Notes under the pieces: generated by a model
Told to the model about the DNA's origin: nothing
The model's database searches: none
Seen by the model: the letters and a program-made list of their open reading frames with translations, nothing else
Shown here: piece after piece, positions 7,431-16,883 of the stretch
Position numbering within the stretch: the first letter of the stretch is position 1
Layout of the letters: each line of letters starts with the position of its first letter
NCBI GenBank assembly: GCA_016711875.1
Contig: JADJSD010000008.1
Span: forward strand, 82,995 to 146,994
Direction of reading: 5' to 3'
DNA from: Betaproteobacteria bacterium
GTDB taxonomy: Bacteria; Pseudomonadota; Gammaproteobacteria; Burkholderiales; Usitatibacteraceae
Length of the DNA stretch: 64,000 nucleotides
Position numbers and translations under genes: made by a program

Positions 7431-9045
7431 TCCCGATCGACTGGTTCCCGCCCCTCATGTTCGCGGGACTCGTGGTGTTCATGCTCGTCGGGTACCCGGT
7501 CGCCTTTTCACTCTCGGCACTCGGCCTCGCCTCGGGCGTCGTGGCGATCCAGCTGGGCTTTTTCGATGCGGCCTTCCTGCAGGCCATACCCGGCCGGATC
7601 TTCGGCTCCATCCTGGCGAACGAGTTGCTCCTCGCGATCCCCTTCTTCACCTTCATGGGTGCCATCCTGAGAAGTGCGGCCTGGCGGAGGACATGCTGGA
7701 CGCCATGGGCCAGCTGTTCGGCCCGGTACGCGGGGGCCTGGGCTACTCGGTGATCCTCGTGGGTTTCATCCTGGGCGCGATCACCGGCACCGTGGCGGCC
7801 CAGGTGATCGCGATGGCGCTCATCTCGCTGCCGGTGATGATCCGCTACAAGTACGACATGCGGTACGCGACGGGCGTGCTCGCGGCTTCCGGCACCATCA
7901 CCCAGCTGGTACCGCCGTCGCTCGTGCTCGTCGTTCTCGCCGACCAGCTCGGCAAGAGCGTGGGCGACATGTACCTCGGCGCCTGGGGCCCGTCGCTCCT
8001 GCAGGTGGGGCTCTTCGTCGCATACACCTTCGTGCTCTCGATCGTGAAGCCGCATTGGCTGCCGCCGGTCCCGAAGGAGGAACGCACCCTGCGCGGCCGC
8101 GCCCTCGTCGTGAAGTGCCTGTGGGGAATCCTGCCCTGCGCGGCGCTCATCTTCCTGGTGCTCGGAACGCTGGCGCTCGGGCTCGCGACGCCGACCGAGA
8201 GCGGCGCCATGGGCGCGGTGGGCGCGATCCTCCTGGCGGTGCTGCGCCACCGCGAACTGGGGCAAAGCGGGCGCCGAGCCTTCCAGGCGCTGCTGCTCGC
8301 CGGCGGGATCGCGGCCCTCATCGGGCTCGCCGCGTTCAAGTCGACCGCCTTCCAGGTGGCCATCGCGTTGGGATACGGAGCCGCCGCGTACCTGGGCCTG
8401 AGGGCCGTGCGCATCGCGGAACTGCGCGATCTCATCCGCAAGGCCTTCGAGGCGACGATGCGCATCACCTCGATGGTGGTGTTCATCCTCATCGGCTCCA
8501 CCTGCTTTTCGGTCGTGTTCCAGGGCGTGAACGGCGGCCCGTGGCTCGAGCACTGGCTCACGAGCCTGCCCGGCGGGGTTTGGGGGTTCCTGATCTTCGT
8601 GAACCTCTTCGTGTTCTTCCTGGCGTTCTTCCTGGATTTCTTCGAGATCGTGTTCATAATCGTGCCGCTCCTCGCGCCCGTGGCGAAAGTCGTCCTCGCG
8701 CCGGTGGTGGGCGAGGATGCGGCACTCGTGTGGTTCGGCGTGATGCTGTGCGTGAACCTGCAGACCTCGTTCATGCACCCGCCGTTCGGGTTCGCGCTCT
8801 TCTACCTGCGGGGCGTCGCACCGAAGGAGGTGCGCAGCTCGGACATCTACTGGGGCGCGCTGCCCTTCGTGGGCCTGCAGCTGGTGCTGGTGGCGCTCGT
8901 GATCGCCTTCCCGAAGCAGGTGACGTATTTCCTCGACGACTCGCGCAAGGTCGACCCCGACAAGGTGCGGATCGAGATCCCGGCCGAAGAGCCCCGGCCG
9001 GCGAACCCGGACGAGGAGTTGCAGAAGCTGCTAGAGCGCAAGTAG
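7427..9045 (+). pseudogene. TRAP transporter large permease (DctM-like), broken by a one-base deletion
   Basis: The large permease is the Na+-coupled transport channel of TRAP systems. It starts with GTG at 7427, overlapping the small-permease stop, and reads PIDWFPPLMFAG through LAIPFFTFMGAIL. At 7669-7670 the frame breaks: CTGAGAAGTGC is seen where CTGGAGAAGTGC (ILEKCGLAEDMLDAMG) is expected. The rest continues in the next frame through VILVGFILGAITGTVAAQ, TQLVPPSLVLVVLADQLG, and FMHPPFGFALFYLRGVAP to 9045. With one G restored, the protein is 539 residues, normal for the long subfamily. All downstream sequence is intact, so a sequencing error or a very recent mutation is likely. Confidence 0.85.
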
Positions 9046-9051
9046 CGGGCG

Positions 9052-10155
9052 CTACTTCCTCGGATCGGCCTTCCGGCCGGTCACCATGAAGTTGTCGAAG
9101 GACGACTCGGCGACACGGAACCAGAGCACCTGGTCCTCGAGGAACTTCGCCATGTGCTCGTGCACCTTGCGGAACTTCGCGTTCTTCGCACCGATCTCGG
9201 CGAAGAGCTCCTGCGTGGCCTTGTAACCCGCCTCCATCACGGGCCGGGGGAAGGCCCGCAGTTGCCCGCCGGCCGCGACGATCTTGCGAAGCGCGGGCGG
9301 ATTGGCCGCGTCGTAGCGGGCGAGCATGAGCGAGTTCGATTCCGCCGCCGCGGCCTCGAGGACGGCCTGGTACTCCTTCGGAAGCGCCTCCCACGCCTTG
9401 GTGTTCACGATGAGGGCGAGGGCCGCACCGCCTTCCCACCAGCCCGGGTAGTAGTAATACTTCGCCACTTTCGCGAGGCCGAGCTTCTCGTCGTCGTAGG
9501 GGCCCACGAACTCGGCGCCGTCGAGCGTGCCCTTCTCGAGCGCGGAATAGACGTCCCCGGCGGCAAGCTGCTGCGGCACCACGCCCAGGCGCGAAAGCAC
9601 CTCGCCCGCCATCCCGGCAGTGCGCAGCTTGAGCCCCTTCAGGTCGGCGACGGACTTGATTTCCTTGCGGTACCAGCCGCCCATCTGCGCGCCCGTGTTG
9701 CCCGCCAGCATCGCGCGGAAGCCGAAGTCCCGGAAGAACTCGTTCATGAGGGCTTCGCCGCCGCCGGCGTACCACCACGCGTTGATCTGGCGGGCGTTGA
9801 GGCCGAAGGGCACGGCGGTGCCGAACGCGAAGGTCGGGTCCTTGCCCACGTAGTAGTACGGCGCCGTGTGGCCGCACTGCACGGTGCCGTTCTGGACGGC
9901 GTCCGCCACCTGCAGGCCCGGCACGATCTCGCCCGCGGCGAAGATCTGGATCTGGAACTTCCCGCCCGTGGCGGCCGCGACGCGCTTCACCATCGCGTCC
10001 GCCGCGCCGAAGAGCGTATCGAGGCTCTTGGGAAAGCTCGACGCGAGGCGCCACTTCACCTCTGCCGCGCCCTGTGCGTGAGCCGGCGCGGCGCCGGCCG
10101 CCAGGATGCCGGCGAGGCCTCCGCCCGCCGCGTTCAGGAATTTCCTGCGTTTCAT
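9052..10155 (-). CDS. TRAP transporter substrate-binding protein (DctP family, TakP-like)
   Basis: This is the periplasmic binding protein of a TRAP transporter. It starts MKRRKFLNAAGG, a twin-arginine type signal ending near AHA-QG, followed by VKWRLASSFPKSLDTLFG. TLDGAEFVGPYDDEKLGL and the PGWWEGG segment resemble TakP and relatives, which bind 2-oxo acids; that substrate is inferred only from family resemblance. Length 367 residues. The gene is convergent with the permease genes, with 6 bp between stop codons, rather than leading a PQM operon. A second binding protein elsewhere cannot be excluded. Confidence 0.88.
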   Translation of the reverse strand: MKRRKFLNAAGGGLAGILAAGAAPAHAQGAAEVKWRLASSFPKSLDTLFGAADAMVKRVAAATGGKFQIQIFAAGEIVPGLQVADAVQNGTVQCGHTAPYYYVGKDPTFAFGTAVPFGLNARQINAWWYAGGGEALMNEFFRDFGFRAMLAGNTGAQMGGWYRKEIKSVADLKGLKLRTAGMAGEVLSRLGVVPQQLAAGDVYSALEKGTLDGAEFVGPYDDEKLGLAKVAKYYYYPGWWEGGAALALIVNTKAWEALPKEYQAVLEAAAAESNSLMLARYDAANPPALRKIVAAGGQLRAFPRPVMEAGYKATQELFAEIGAKNAKFRKVHEHMAKFLEDQVLWFRVAESSFDNFMVTGRKADPRK

Positions 10156-10181
10156 GGCGCGTCTCCTTGCGGCGAAAAGGG

Positions 10182-11537
10182 TTAGTGACCCGCGACCGTC
10201 ATGCGATCGACGAGGATGGATCCCGTCGAGCGCGATCCGCGCACGAGCACGTCGCTGCCGACGGCCACGATGCCCCGGTACATCGCGAGCAGGTTGCCCG
10301 CGATGGTGACTTCCTCGACGGGGAAGCGGATCTCTCCGCCCTGCACCCAGAAGCCGGCCGCGCCGCGCGAATAGTCGCCCGTCACCGGGTTCACGCCCTG
10401 CCCCATGAGCTCGGTCACGAGCAAGCCCCGGTCCATGCGCCGAAGCAAGGCGGCGAAGTCCTCGTCGCCGGGACGCAGGTCGAGATTGTGGCAGCCGCCC
10501 GCGTTGCCCGTGGTGGGCAGGCCGAGCTTGCGCGCCGAGTAGCTGGACAGGAAATAGCCGGTGAGCACGCCGTCCTTCACGATATCCCGCGCGGCCGTCG
10601 CCACGCCCTCGGCGTCGAACCAGCCGCTCGCCATGCCGCCGGGCTTGAACGGGTCCTCGTGCAGGTTCACGAGCGGCGCGAAGATCGCCTTGCCCGCCGC
10701 GTTCTCGAGGAAGGACGACCGGCGGTACAGGCTCGAGCCGCTCGCCGCCGACACCAGGTGCCCGATGAGCGAGCCGGCCACCGTCGCCTCGAAAAGCACG
10801 GGAACTTCCGCCGTGGGAACGCGCCGGGCGCCCAGGCGGGCGATGGCCCGCTCACCCGCGCGACGGCCGACCCGCTCGGCGGACTCGAGCCGCGCGGGAT
10901 CGCGTTCGGACGCGTACCACGCGTCGCGCTGCATCGCGTCGCCCTCGACCGCGATGACGCCGCAACCGATGCTCGCCCGCGAGCCGGGGTAACCGCCCAG
11001 GAAGCCGCGCGAGTTGGCGAAGACGAAATCGGAATCCCACGAGGACACCGTCGCGCCCTCAGAATTGGCGATGCGCCGGTCGACGGCGCGCGCCGCCGCT
11101 TCCGTGGCCCGCGCGAGCTCGATCGCCGGCTCCACGCCGAGCTGCCACGGGTGCCACAGGTCGAGATCCGGGGCGCTGCCGCGATAGAGGCGATCGTCGT
11201 CCGGCAGGCCGGCAGCGGGATCGGGTGCGGTATGGCGCGCGATGGCGCAGGCCGCATCGACCGCTTGCGCGATCGCGGCTTCCGATACATCCGAGGTGCT
11301 GGCGTTGCCGCGCCGCTGCCCGAAGTAGACGGTGACCGAGAGCCCCTTGTCGCGGTTGTATTCGACCGTCTCGACCTCGGCGAGGCGCACGGTGACGGAC
11401 TGGCCGACCGCGGCCGACGCCTCGGCCTCGGCATCGCTCGCCCCGCGCGCCCGGGCGATCTCGAGGACGCGAAGGCAGGCGGCCTCGAGCGCGGGACGGT
11501 CGAGCGGAAGCGCGGTGGCGATGGGCGTGTCGGGCAT
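10182..11537 (-). CDS. pmbA: Metalloprotease PmbA/TldE homologue
   Basis: PmbA (TldE) forms with TldD a cytosolic heteromeric protease that matures microcins and degrades CcdA; here it is probably a general peptide-processing enzyme. Seen motifs include VTVRLAEVETVEYNRDKG near the N-terminus, SRGFLGGYPGSRASI in the middle, and LMGQGVNPVTGDYSRGAAGFWV near the C-terminus (shown in pieces shorter than 20: GVNPVTGDYSRGAAGFWV). ATG at 11537 gives MPDTPIATALPLD and 451 residues, the normal length. It diverges from darP; this pmbA/yjgA head-to-head pair is typical of Betaproteobacteria and Gammaproteobacteria. Confidence 0.95.
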   Translation of the reverse strand: MPDTPIATALPLDRPALEAACLRVLEIARARGASDAEAEASAAVGQSVTVRLAEVETVEYNRDKGLSVTVYFGQRRGNASTSDVSEAAIAQAVDAACAIARHTAPDPAAGLPDDDRLYRGSAPDLDLWHPWQLGVEPAIELARATEAAARAVDRRIANSEGATVSSWDSDFVFANSRGFLGGYPGSRASIGCGVIAVEGDAMQRDAWYASERDPARLESAERVGRRAGERAIARLGARRVPTAEVPVLFEATVAGSLIGHLVSAASGSSLYRRSSFLENAAGKAIFAPLVNLHEDPFKPGGMASGWFDAEGVATAARDIVKDGVLTGYFLSSYSARKLGLPTTGNAGGCHNLDLRPGDEDFAALLRRMDRGLLVTELMGQGVNPVTGDYSRGAAGFWVQGGEIRFPVEEVTIAGNLLAMYRGIVAVGSDVLVRGSRSTGSILVDRMTVAGH

Positions 11538-11647
11538 GGCGGGGAATCCGGGAAGGTCGACCACCGCGGGGAGGCCAAAACAACTACACTCTGCCGGGCG
11601 CGTGAAACGCACCCGCGGCGCGCGGCACCCTGGCGGTTTTCGAGGCG

Positions 11648-12151
11648 ATGGAAGACGCGAATCTTATCAGCAAAACGCAGCGCAAACGGCAGAGCCACGA
11701 CCTGCAGGCCGTCGGCATCGCGCTCACGAAACTGCGGCCCGAGCAGCTCGCGAAGGTCGAGCTGCCCGAAAGGCTGCGCGAGGCCGTCGAGGCCGCCCGC
11801 TCGATCACCAAGCACGAGGCGCTGCGGCGCCAGATGCAGTTCATCGGCAAGCTCATGCGCCACCTGGATGCCGGACCCCTCGTGGCGCAACTCGAGGCGT
11901 TCAAGGCGCCGGCCACGCGCGAGACCGCCCGTTTCCACCGGGCGGAGACGTGGCGCGAGGCGATGCTCTCCGATCCCGACGGCGTCGAGCGTTTCGTCGC
12001 CGAATATCCGTCGGCCGACGCCGTGAAGCTGCGCCGCCTCGCGACCGAAGCCCGGGCCGAACGCGAGGCCGAGCGCTCGCCGAAGCGCTACCGCGAGCTC
12101 TTCCAGCTGGTGAACGCCATCCTGAAGAACGACTCGGGGCCCCCGCCGTGA
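11648..12151 (+). CDS. darP: Dual-action ribosomal maturation protein DarP (YjgA/DUF615)
   Basis: DarP (YjgA) associates with late 50S ribosome precursors. The 167-residue, highly charged, helical protein contains the family core SKTQRKRQSHDLQAVG and ITKHEALRRQMQFIGKLMR. It is divergently placed from pmbA. Its stop codon overlaps the GTG start of mog (GTGA), so the two are probably cotranslated. No signal peptide or membrane segment. Confidence 0.93.
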   Translation: MEDANLISKTQRKRQSHDLQAVGIALTKLRPEQLAKVELPERLREAVEAARSITKHEALRRQMQFIGKLMRHLDAGPLVAQLEAFKAPATRETARFHRAETWREAMLSDPDGVERFVAEYPSADAVKLRRLATEARAEREAERSPKRYRELFQLVNAILKNDSGPPP

Positions 12152-12744
12152 GCGCGCACGACCCGGCCCGCATCGGGCTCGTCGCCACGAGCGATCGCGC
12201 CTCGCAGGGCGTCTACCGCGATGAGGGCATCCCCGCGCTCGAGCAGTGGCTCTCGGGCGCGATCGTGAACCCCCTCGCCTTCGAGCGGCGGCTCATCCCG
12301 GACGAGCAGCCCGTGATCGAGGCCACGCTGCGCGAGCTGGTGGACGAGGCGAAGTGCGACCTCGTCATCACGACCGGCGGCACGGGCCCGGCGCCGCGCG
12401 ACGTGACCCCCGAGGCCACGCTCGCCGTGGGTGATCGCGAGTTGCCGGGATTCGGCGAGCAGATGCGGCGCATCTCGCTCGCGTTCGTGCCCACCGCGAT
12501 CCTCTCGCGCCAGGTGGCCGTGATCCGCGGCCGCGCCCTCATCCTCAACCTGCCCGGCCAGCCCAAGTCCATCCGCGAGACGCTCGAAGGGCTCCGGGAC
12601 GACGCCGGCAAGCCGCTGGTGCCCGGCATCTTCGCCGCGGTGCCCTACTGCATCGACCTCATCCAGGGCCCCTACCTCGAAACCCGCGAGGACGTGGTGA
12701 AGGCCTTCCGACCCAAGAACGCGATCCGACAACCGAAAGCCTGA
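12148..12744 (+). CDS. mog: Molybdopterin adenylyltransferase (MogA/MoaB family)
   Basis: Mog adenylates molybdopterin before molybdate insertion. The protein has the MoCF fold hallmarks GLVATSDRASQGVYRDEG at the N-terminus, LVITTGGTGPAPRDVTPEA with the substrate-binding GGTGP, and LILNLPGQPKSIRE near the C-terminus. A GTG at 12148 overlapping the darP stop gives 198 residues, normal length. It is followed two bases later by the carboxylesterase. I prefer Mog to MoaB because of length and the PGFGEQMR segment, but the two are similar. Confidence 0.9.
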   Translation: MSAHDPARIGLVATSDRASQGVYRDEGIPALEQWLSGAIVNPLAFERRLIPDEQPVIEATLRELVDEAKCDLVITTGGTGPAPRDVTPEATLAVGDRELPGFGEQMRRISLAFVPTAILSRQVAVIRGRALILNLPGQPKSIRETLEGLRDDAGKPLVPGIFAAVPYCIDLIQGPYLETREDVVKAFRPKNAIRQPKA

Positions 12745-12746
12745 GC

Positions 12747-13436
12747 ATGGAAGCCCTGCAGCGAATCGAACTCACGACGGGCCCCGTGCCCTCCGCCACC
12801 GTCATCTGGATGCACGGCCTGGGCGCCGACGGATGGGATTTCGTGCCCATCGTGCGCGAGCTGGATTTGCCCGAGGACCTCGTCGTGCGATTCGTCTTCC
12901 CGCATGCGCCGGTGCGCCCGGTGACGATCAACAACGGCTACCGCATGCGCGCCTGGTACGACATCGTCCAGTCGGATATCGGCCGGCTGCCGGACGAGCG
13001 CGGGATCCGCGAATCCCAGGCGAGCGTCGAGGCGCTCATCGAGCAGGAGCTCTCGCGCGGCATCGCCGCGGGCCGCATCGTCCTCGCCGGGTTCTCGCAG
13101 GGCGGCGCCATCGCGCTGCACACGGGCCTGCGTCACGGCGAGCCTCTCGCCGGCATCCTCGCCCTGTCGACCTACCTGCCGCTCGCCGAGAACCTGCCCC
13201 GGGAAGCCGCGGACGCCAACGCGTCGATCCCGGTCTTCATGGCCCACGGCACGGAAGACCCGGTGATTCCCCTGTCCCTCGCGCAATCGTCGCGGGAAGC
13301 GCTCGAGGCGAGGGGCATCCGGCCCGAATGGCACGAGTATCCGATGCCCCACTCCGTGTGCGAGGAGGAGGTGGCCGCCATCGGGCGGTGGCTCACCGCC
13401 CGCCTGGGGAGCCGGATCGTGCTGGCGGGCGGCTAG
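12747..13436 (+). CDS. Alpha/beta-hydrolase carboxylesterase (phospholipase/carboxylesterase family)
   Basis: This is a 229-residue serine esterase of the carboxylesterase/lysophospholipase (Abhydrolase_2) family, cytosolic. The catalytic triad can be placed at Ser118 (GFSQGG), Asp171 (GTEDPVIP) and His202 (PMPHSVC); the oxyanion-side HGLGADGWDF and the MRAWYDI loop are also typical. It lies 2 bp after mog on the same strand. The natural substrate is not evident. There is no signal sequence. Confidence 0.92.
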   Translation: MEALQRIELTTGPVPSATVIWMHGLGADGWDFVPIVRELDLPEDLVVRFVFPHAPVRPVTINNGYRMRAWYDIVQSDIGRLPDERGIRESQASVEALIEQELSRGIAAGRIVLAGFSQGGAIALHTGLRHGEPLAGILALSTYLPLAENLPREAADANASIPVFMAHGTEDPVIPLSLAQSSREALEARGIRPEWHEYPMPHSVCEEEVAAIGRWLTARLGSRIVLAGG

Positions 13437-13448
13437 CGCCGCCGCCCG

Positions 13449-13895
13449 TCACGGCGCCTGTCTCGCCGCGATCGAAGCGAAAAGTTCCCGCCAGGCGGAG
13501 GACAGCGGCGCCGGCCGGCGGGTCGCGCGGTCGACGTAGACGTGCACGAAATGCCCCTGGGCGGCGGCCCGCGTCCGTCCCTCGCCGAAGAGCGCGATCT
13601 CGTAGCGCACGCTGGAATTTCCCACGTGGGCCACGCGCATCGCGGCCGTGACGGTTTCCGGATAGGTGAGCGGCTCGAAATAGTGGCAGCCCGTCTCGAC
13701 CACCAGGCCGATCGGGTTGCCCTTCTCCACGTCGAGCAGGCCTTTCGCGATGAGCCAGGCGTTCACGATCGTGTCGAAGTACGAGTAGTACACGACGTTG
13801 TTCACGTGCCCGTAGGCGTCGTTGTCCATCCAGCGCGTGGTGACCACCTGCGTATGCGGGTAGTCGGCGAGCGCGTGCGGTTCGGGTCGGGCCAT
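13449..13895 (-). CDS. Acyl-CoA thioesterase, 4-hydroxybenzoyl-CoA thioesterase (hot-dog) family
   Basis: A 148-residue single hot-dog-fold protein of the YbgC/4HBT type. The conserved WMDNDAYGHVNNVVYYSYFD segment (residues ~22-41; key Asp, His and Asn in D-x-x-GHVNN) is the active-site loop. It would hydrolyse acyl-CoA thioesters in the cytosol; the chain specificity is not evident. The long open frame upstream belongs to an overlapping shadow of the patatin gene; ATG at 13895 gives the natural N-terminus MARPEPHALADYPH. It is 2 bp downstream of the patatin gene and convergent with the esterase. Confidence 0.88.
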   Translation of the reverse strand: MARPEPHALADYPHTQVVTTRWMDNDAYGHVNNVVYYSYFDTIVNAWLIAKGLLDVEKGNPIGLVVETGCHYFEPLTYPETVTAAMRVAHVGNSSVRYEIALFGEGRTRAAAQGHFVHVYVDRATRRPAPLSSAWRELFASIAARQAP

Positions 13896-13897
13896 CG

Positions 13898-15127
13898 TCA
13901 GGCGCCCGCGGCGGGCGCGGCGTCGGCTTTCTGGGGCACGAAGAACTTCACGGTGCGCGCGTAGGCGCCGGGCACCGGGCACATGGCGCCGCCGAGGAAG
14001 GCCTCGACCTCGTCGCGGCGCTTCATCGTGTCGTGGTAGCCCAGCGCGATCAGCTCGCGGCAGTAGCCCTGCTCGAACAGCAGGTAGCTCGCGAGGTTGG
14101 CGCCCCCGCGGCGCATCGCGCCGATGGTGCGCATCAGGAACCGGATGGGCGCGGGCAGGCTTCTCACGTGGCGAAGCGCGATGACGTCCAGCGGCTCCGA
14201 GGGCGTCATCACCAGCACGTCGACGTGGTGCAGCGTGAGCCCCATCTCGCGCAGCCGCGCCGCAGGCACGGCGCTGATGGTGCGGTTGATGCGCTCGAGC
14301 CGCTCGATATCCACCGCGAGGCTGTCGAGGAAGATCGAGTTCATCACGTGGCCGGCCACCTGGGCGAGGGTCGGGTAGAGGTCGCCGCGCGTGCGGTCGG
14401 GCGCGTCGTTGCGGATCTTCGCCGTGCCGATCACCACCACGCGGTCCGCACCGAGATGCAGCGCCGGGCTCACCGGGGCGATCTGCCGCATGGAGCCATC
14501 GCCGAAGAACTCGCGGTTGAGCTTTTGCGCCGGGAAGATGAACGGGATGGCCGCGGAGGCCATCAGGTGCTCCACGCGGATGCGCGTGCGAAGCCCCACC
14601 CGCTGCGAGCGCTTCCAGCCGCCCAGGTGCGGCGCTCCTTCGAAGAAGCTGCAGCTCTGCCCCGAGGTATAGCCCGAGCAACTGATGGCGAGGGCATCGA
14701 GCGAGCCGCCGGCGATGTTGGAGGCGATGCGGTCGAACTCCAGTTTCCTCTCGAGGAGCGCCGCCAGGGGCCGGTTGTCCAGGAGCGAAATGCGCTTGTC
14801 GCGCAGCCACGCCCCGAAGAAGAGCCCGAAGAGCCAGCGCGAGCTGTTGGCGAAGACCCCGGCGAAATCCGCCCGGTAGACGTGGCGCGGCTCGAAGTTG
14901 CGCCAGACCTCGAGCAGGTTGTCGACGGCGTGGCCGAAGTCGTCGGCGTGGCACGCCAGCGCACCGGCATTGACCGCGCCGGCCGAAGTGCCCGCGATGA
15001 TCGGAAACGGGTTCACGCGCGGATCGGGCAGCATCTCGCGCAGTGCCTGCAGCACGCCGACCTGATAGGCCGCGCGCGCGCCGCCACCCGCGAGCACCAG
15101 CGCCGTCTTGCCCCCCGCGACCTCCAT
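13898..15127 (-). CDS. Patatin-like phospholipase family protein
   Basis: The 409-residue protein is a patatin-type serine lipase. The oxyanion-hole loop LAGGGARAAYQVG sits at residues ~12-24, the nucleophile elbow GTSAG has Ser48, and the dyad Asp is in FFGDGSMRQ at about residue 215. No signal peptide is seen, so it is probably cytosolic or peripherally attached. It has a long C-terminal helical extension typical of betaproteobacterial relatives. It sits between the thioesterase and recN on the minus strand; a role in lipid turnover with the thioesterase is only suggested by proximity. Confidence 0.88.
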   Translation of the reverse strand: MEVAGGKTALVLAGGGARAAYQVGVLQALREMLPDPRVNPFPIIAGTSAGAVNAGALACHADDFGHAVDNLLEVWRNFEPRHVYRADFAGVFANSSRWLFGLFFGAWLRDKRISLLDNRPLAALLERKLEFDRIASNIAGGSLDALAISCSGYTSGQSCSFFEGAPHLGGWKRSQRVGLRTRIRVEHLMASAAIPFIFPAQKLNREFFGDGSMRQIAPVSPALHLGADRVVVIGTAKIRNDAPDRTRGDLYPTLAQVAGHVMNSIFLDSLAVDIERLERINRTISAVPAARLREMGLTLHHVDVLVMTPSEPLDVIALRHVRSLPAPIRFLMRTIGAMRRGGANLASYLLFEQGYCRELIALGYHDTMKRRDEVEAFLGGAMCPVPGAYARTVKFFVPQKADAAPAAGA

Positions 15128-15157
15128 GCGACTCCCCTTCCCCCGTGACCGACGACG

Positions 15158-16867
15158 CTATCGCGCGCCTCGCCCTGCCCCGCGTCCCTTGCCGCCCCCC
15201 GCGGCGGCGGCCTCGCCAAGCATTTCCTCGGCGTGCTTGCGCGTGGTTTGCGTGATCTTCGCTCCGCCCAGCATCCGGGCGACCTCTTCCACCCGCCCTT
15301 CGGCATCCAGCGGCTCCACCGCAGCGAGGGTACCCTTCGGGCCGGAGAATTTCGATACCCGCAGCTGGTGGCGCGCCCGCGAAGCGACCTGCGGCAGGTG
15401 CGTGACGCACAGCACCTGGTGGTGACGGGCGAGCTCGGCGAGCAGCGTGCCGACGATTTCGGCCACGCGGCCGCCGATCCCGGTGTCGACCTCGTCGAAC
15501 ACCAGGGTGGGCACGCCCGCGCGCCCCCCCATGAGCACCTGGATCGCGAGCGCGAGGCGAGAGAGTTCGCCGCCGGAGGCGACCTTCCCCACCGGGCCCA
15601 GGGGCTGCCCCGCGTGGGCGGCCACCTGGAATTCCACCGATTCGAGGCCGGCGGCGGTCGGTTCGGCCAGCGTCTCGAGGGCCACCGCGAGGCGGCCGCC
15701 TTCCATGGCGAGCCCTTGCAGGCGTCGGGTCACGTCCTCGGCCAGCTTGTCCGCGGCCATGCAACGGGCCTTCGTGAGCGCCTTCGCCGCCTCCCGGAAA
15801 GCGCGCTCGGCTTCCTTTTCCTGGGCCACCAAGGCCTCATGGCTGGCGTCACCGCCCAGGGCCTCCAGCCGCGCGAGGCGCTCGGCGTGGGCGTCGGCGA
15901 GACGAGCGGGATCGACCCGCAGCCGACGGGCGGCATCGTGCACGGCCCGCAGGCGGCGCTCGAGGGCGTCGAGCCGCGCCGGATCGGCCTCGATGCGCTG
16001 CAGGTAGCGGCGCAGGGCATGCGTCGCCTCGCCCGCGTTCGCGAGAGCGGCTTCCGTGTCCCGCGCGGCATCGGCGAGGATCGGATCGACCGCAGCGGCC
16101 TCCTTGAGACGCGCGGCGGCCTTCGCAAGCAGCGTGGCGGCCGAACCTTCCTGCTCGTCCAGCAGGTCGAGGGATTCGCGGGCGCCGGCGATGAGTTCCT
16201 GTGCGTGAGCAAGGCGCCGGTGCTCCGCCTGCTCGTCCACCCATCCCTCGGGCGTGAAGGCGAGCGCCTCGAGATCGCGGATCTCGTCGCGCAGCAGGGC
16301 CCTTTCGCGTTCGGCGCTCTCGGCCGCCGCCTCGCGGGCGGCGCGTGCCGCCGCCGCCCGCCGCCACTCGCCGTGCAGCCGCGCCACGCCGGCCGCCAGG
16401 GTCTCGGCGTCTGCGAACGCATCGAGCAGGCGCCGCTGGTAGTCGCGCTGCGTGAGCCACCGGTGCTCGTGCTGGCCATGGATGTCGACGAGGCACTCGC
16501 CGAGCTCCCGGAGTTGCCCCGCCGTGACCGGGCGACCGTTCACGAAGGCACGCGAGCGCCCGGCGCGGTCGACCGTGCGGCGCACAACGCAGGCCGAAGC
16601 CCCCTCGTCGTCGAGATCGGATGACGCGAGCCAGTCGCGGGCCGGGGCGAGCCTCGCGACGTCGAACTCCGCGCTCACTTCCGCGCGTTCCGCCCCCGGC
16701 CGCACGACCCCCGCGTCCGCCCGCGCACCGAGCGCGAGCCCGAGGGCGTCGACCAGGATGGACTTGCCCGCGCCCGTCTCGCCGGTGAGCGCCGTGAAGC
16801 CAGAGGCGAGCTCGATCTCGAGCGAATCGACGATCACGAAATCACGCAGCAGGAGCGCCGTCAGCAT
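15158..16867 (-). CDS. recN: DNA repair protein RecN
   Basis: RecN is an SMC-like ATPase acting in double-strand-break repair. Walker A GETGAGKS is at residues 29-36, a long coiled-coil region fills roughly residues 150-400 (very Ala/Arg/Glu-rich), the ABC signature VASGGELSRLAL and Walker B LVFDEVDTGIGG follow, and CVTHLPQVAS closes the head domain. The length, 569 residues, is normal. A Gly/Arg-rich tail (about 15 residues) is unusual but low complexity. It lies 16 bp downstream of nadK; the recN/nadK/hrcA order is typical of Betaproteobacteria. No LexA box was recognised. Confidence 0.95.
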   Translation of the reverse strand: MLTALLLRDFVIVDSLEIELASGFTALTGETGAGKSILVDALGLALGARADAGVVRPGAERAEVSAEFDVARLAPARDWLASSDLDDEGASACVVRRTVDRAGRSRAFVNGRPVTAGQLRELGECLVDIHGQHEHRWLTQRDYQRRLLDAFADAETLAAGVARLHGEWRRAAAARAAREAAAESAERERALLRDEIRDLEALAFTPEGWVDEQAEHRRLAHAQELIAGARESLDLLDEQEGSAATLLAKAAARLKEAAAVDPILADAARDTEAALANAGEATHALRRYLQRIEADPARLDALERRLRAVHDAARRLRVDPARLADAHAERLARLEALGGDASHEALVAQEKEAERAFREAAKALTKARCMAADKLAEDVTRRLQGLAMEGGRLAVALETLAEPTAAGLESVEFQVAAHAGQPLGPVGKVASGGELSRLALAIQVLMGGRAGVPTLVFDEVDTGIGGRVAEIVGTLLAELARHHQVLCVTHLPQVASRARHQLRVSKFSGPKGTLAAVEPLDAEGRVEEVARMLGGAKITQTTRKHAEEMLGEAAAAGGGKGRGAGRGAR

Positions 16868-16883
16868 CGCCGGGGTGCGCCGT

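Noticed and set aside
13431..13460. GC-rich inverted repeat between the carboxylesterase and thioesterase genes
   Set aside because: Only about six base pairs with imperfect ends and no T-run; it overlaps the thioesterase stop region and could be chance in this composition.
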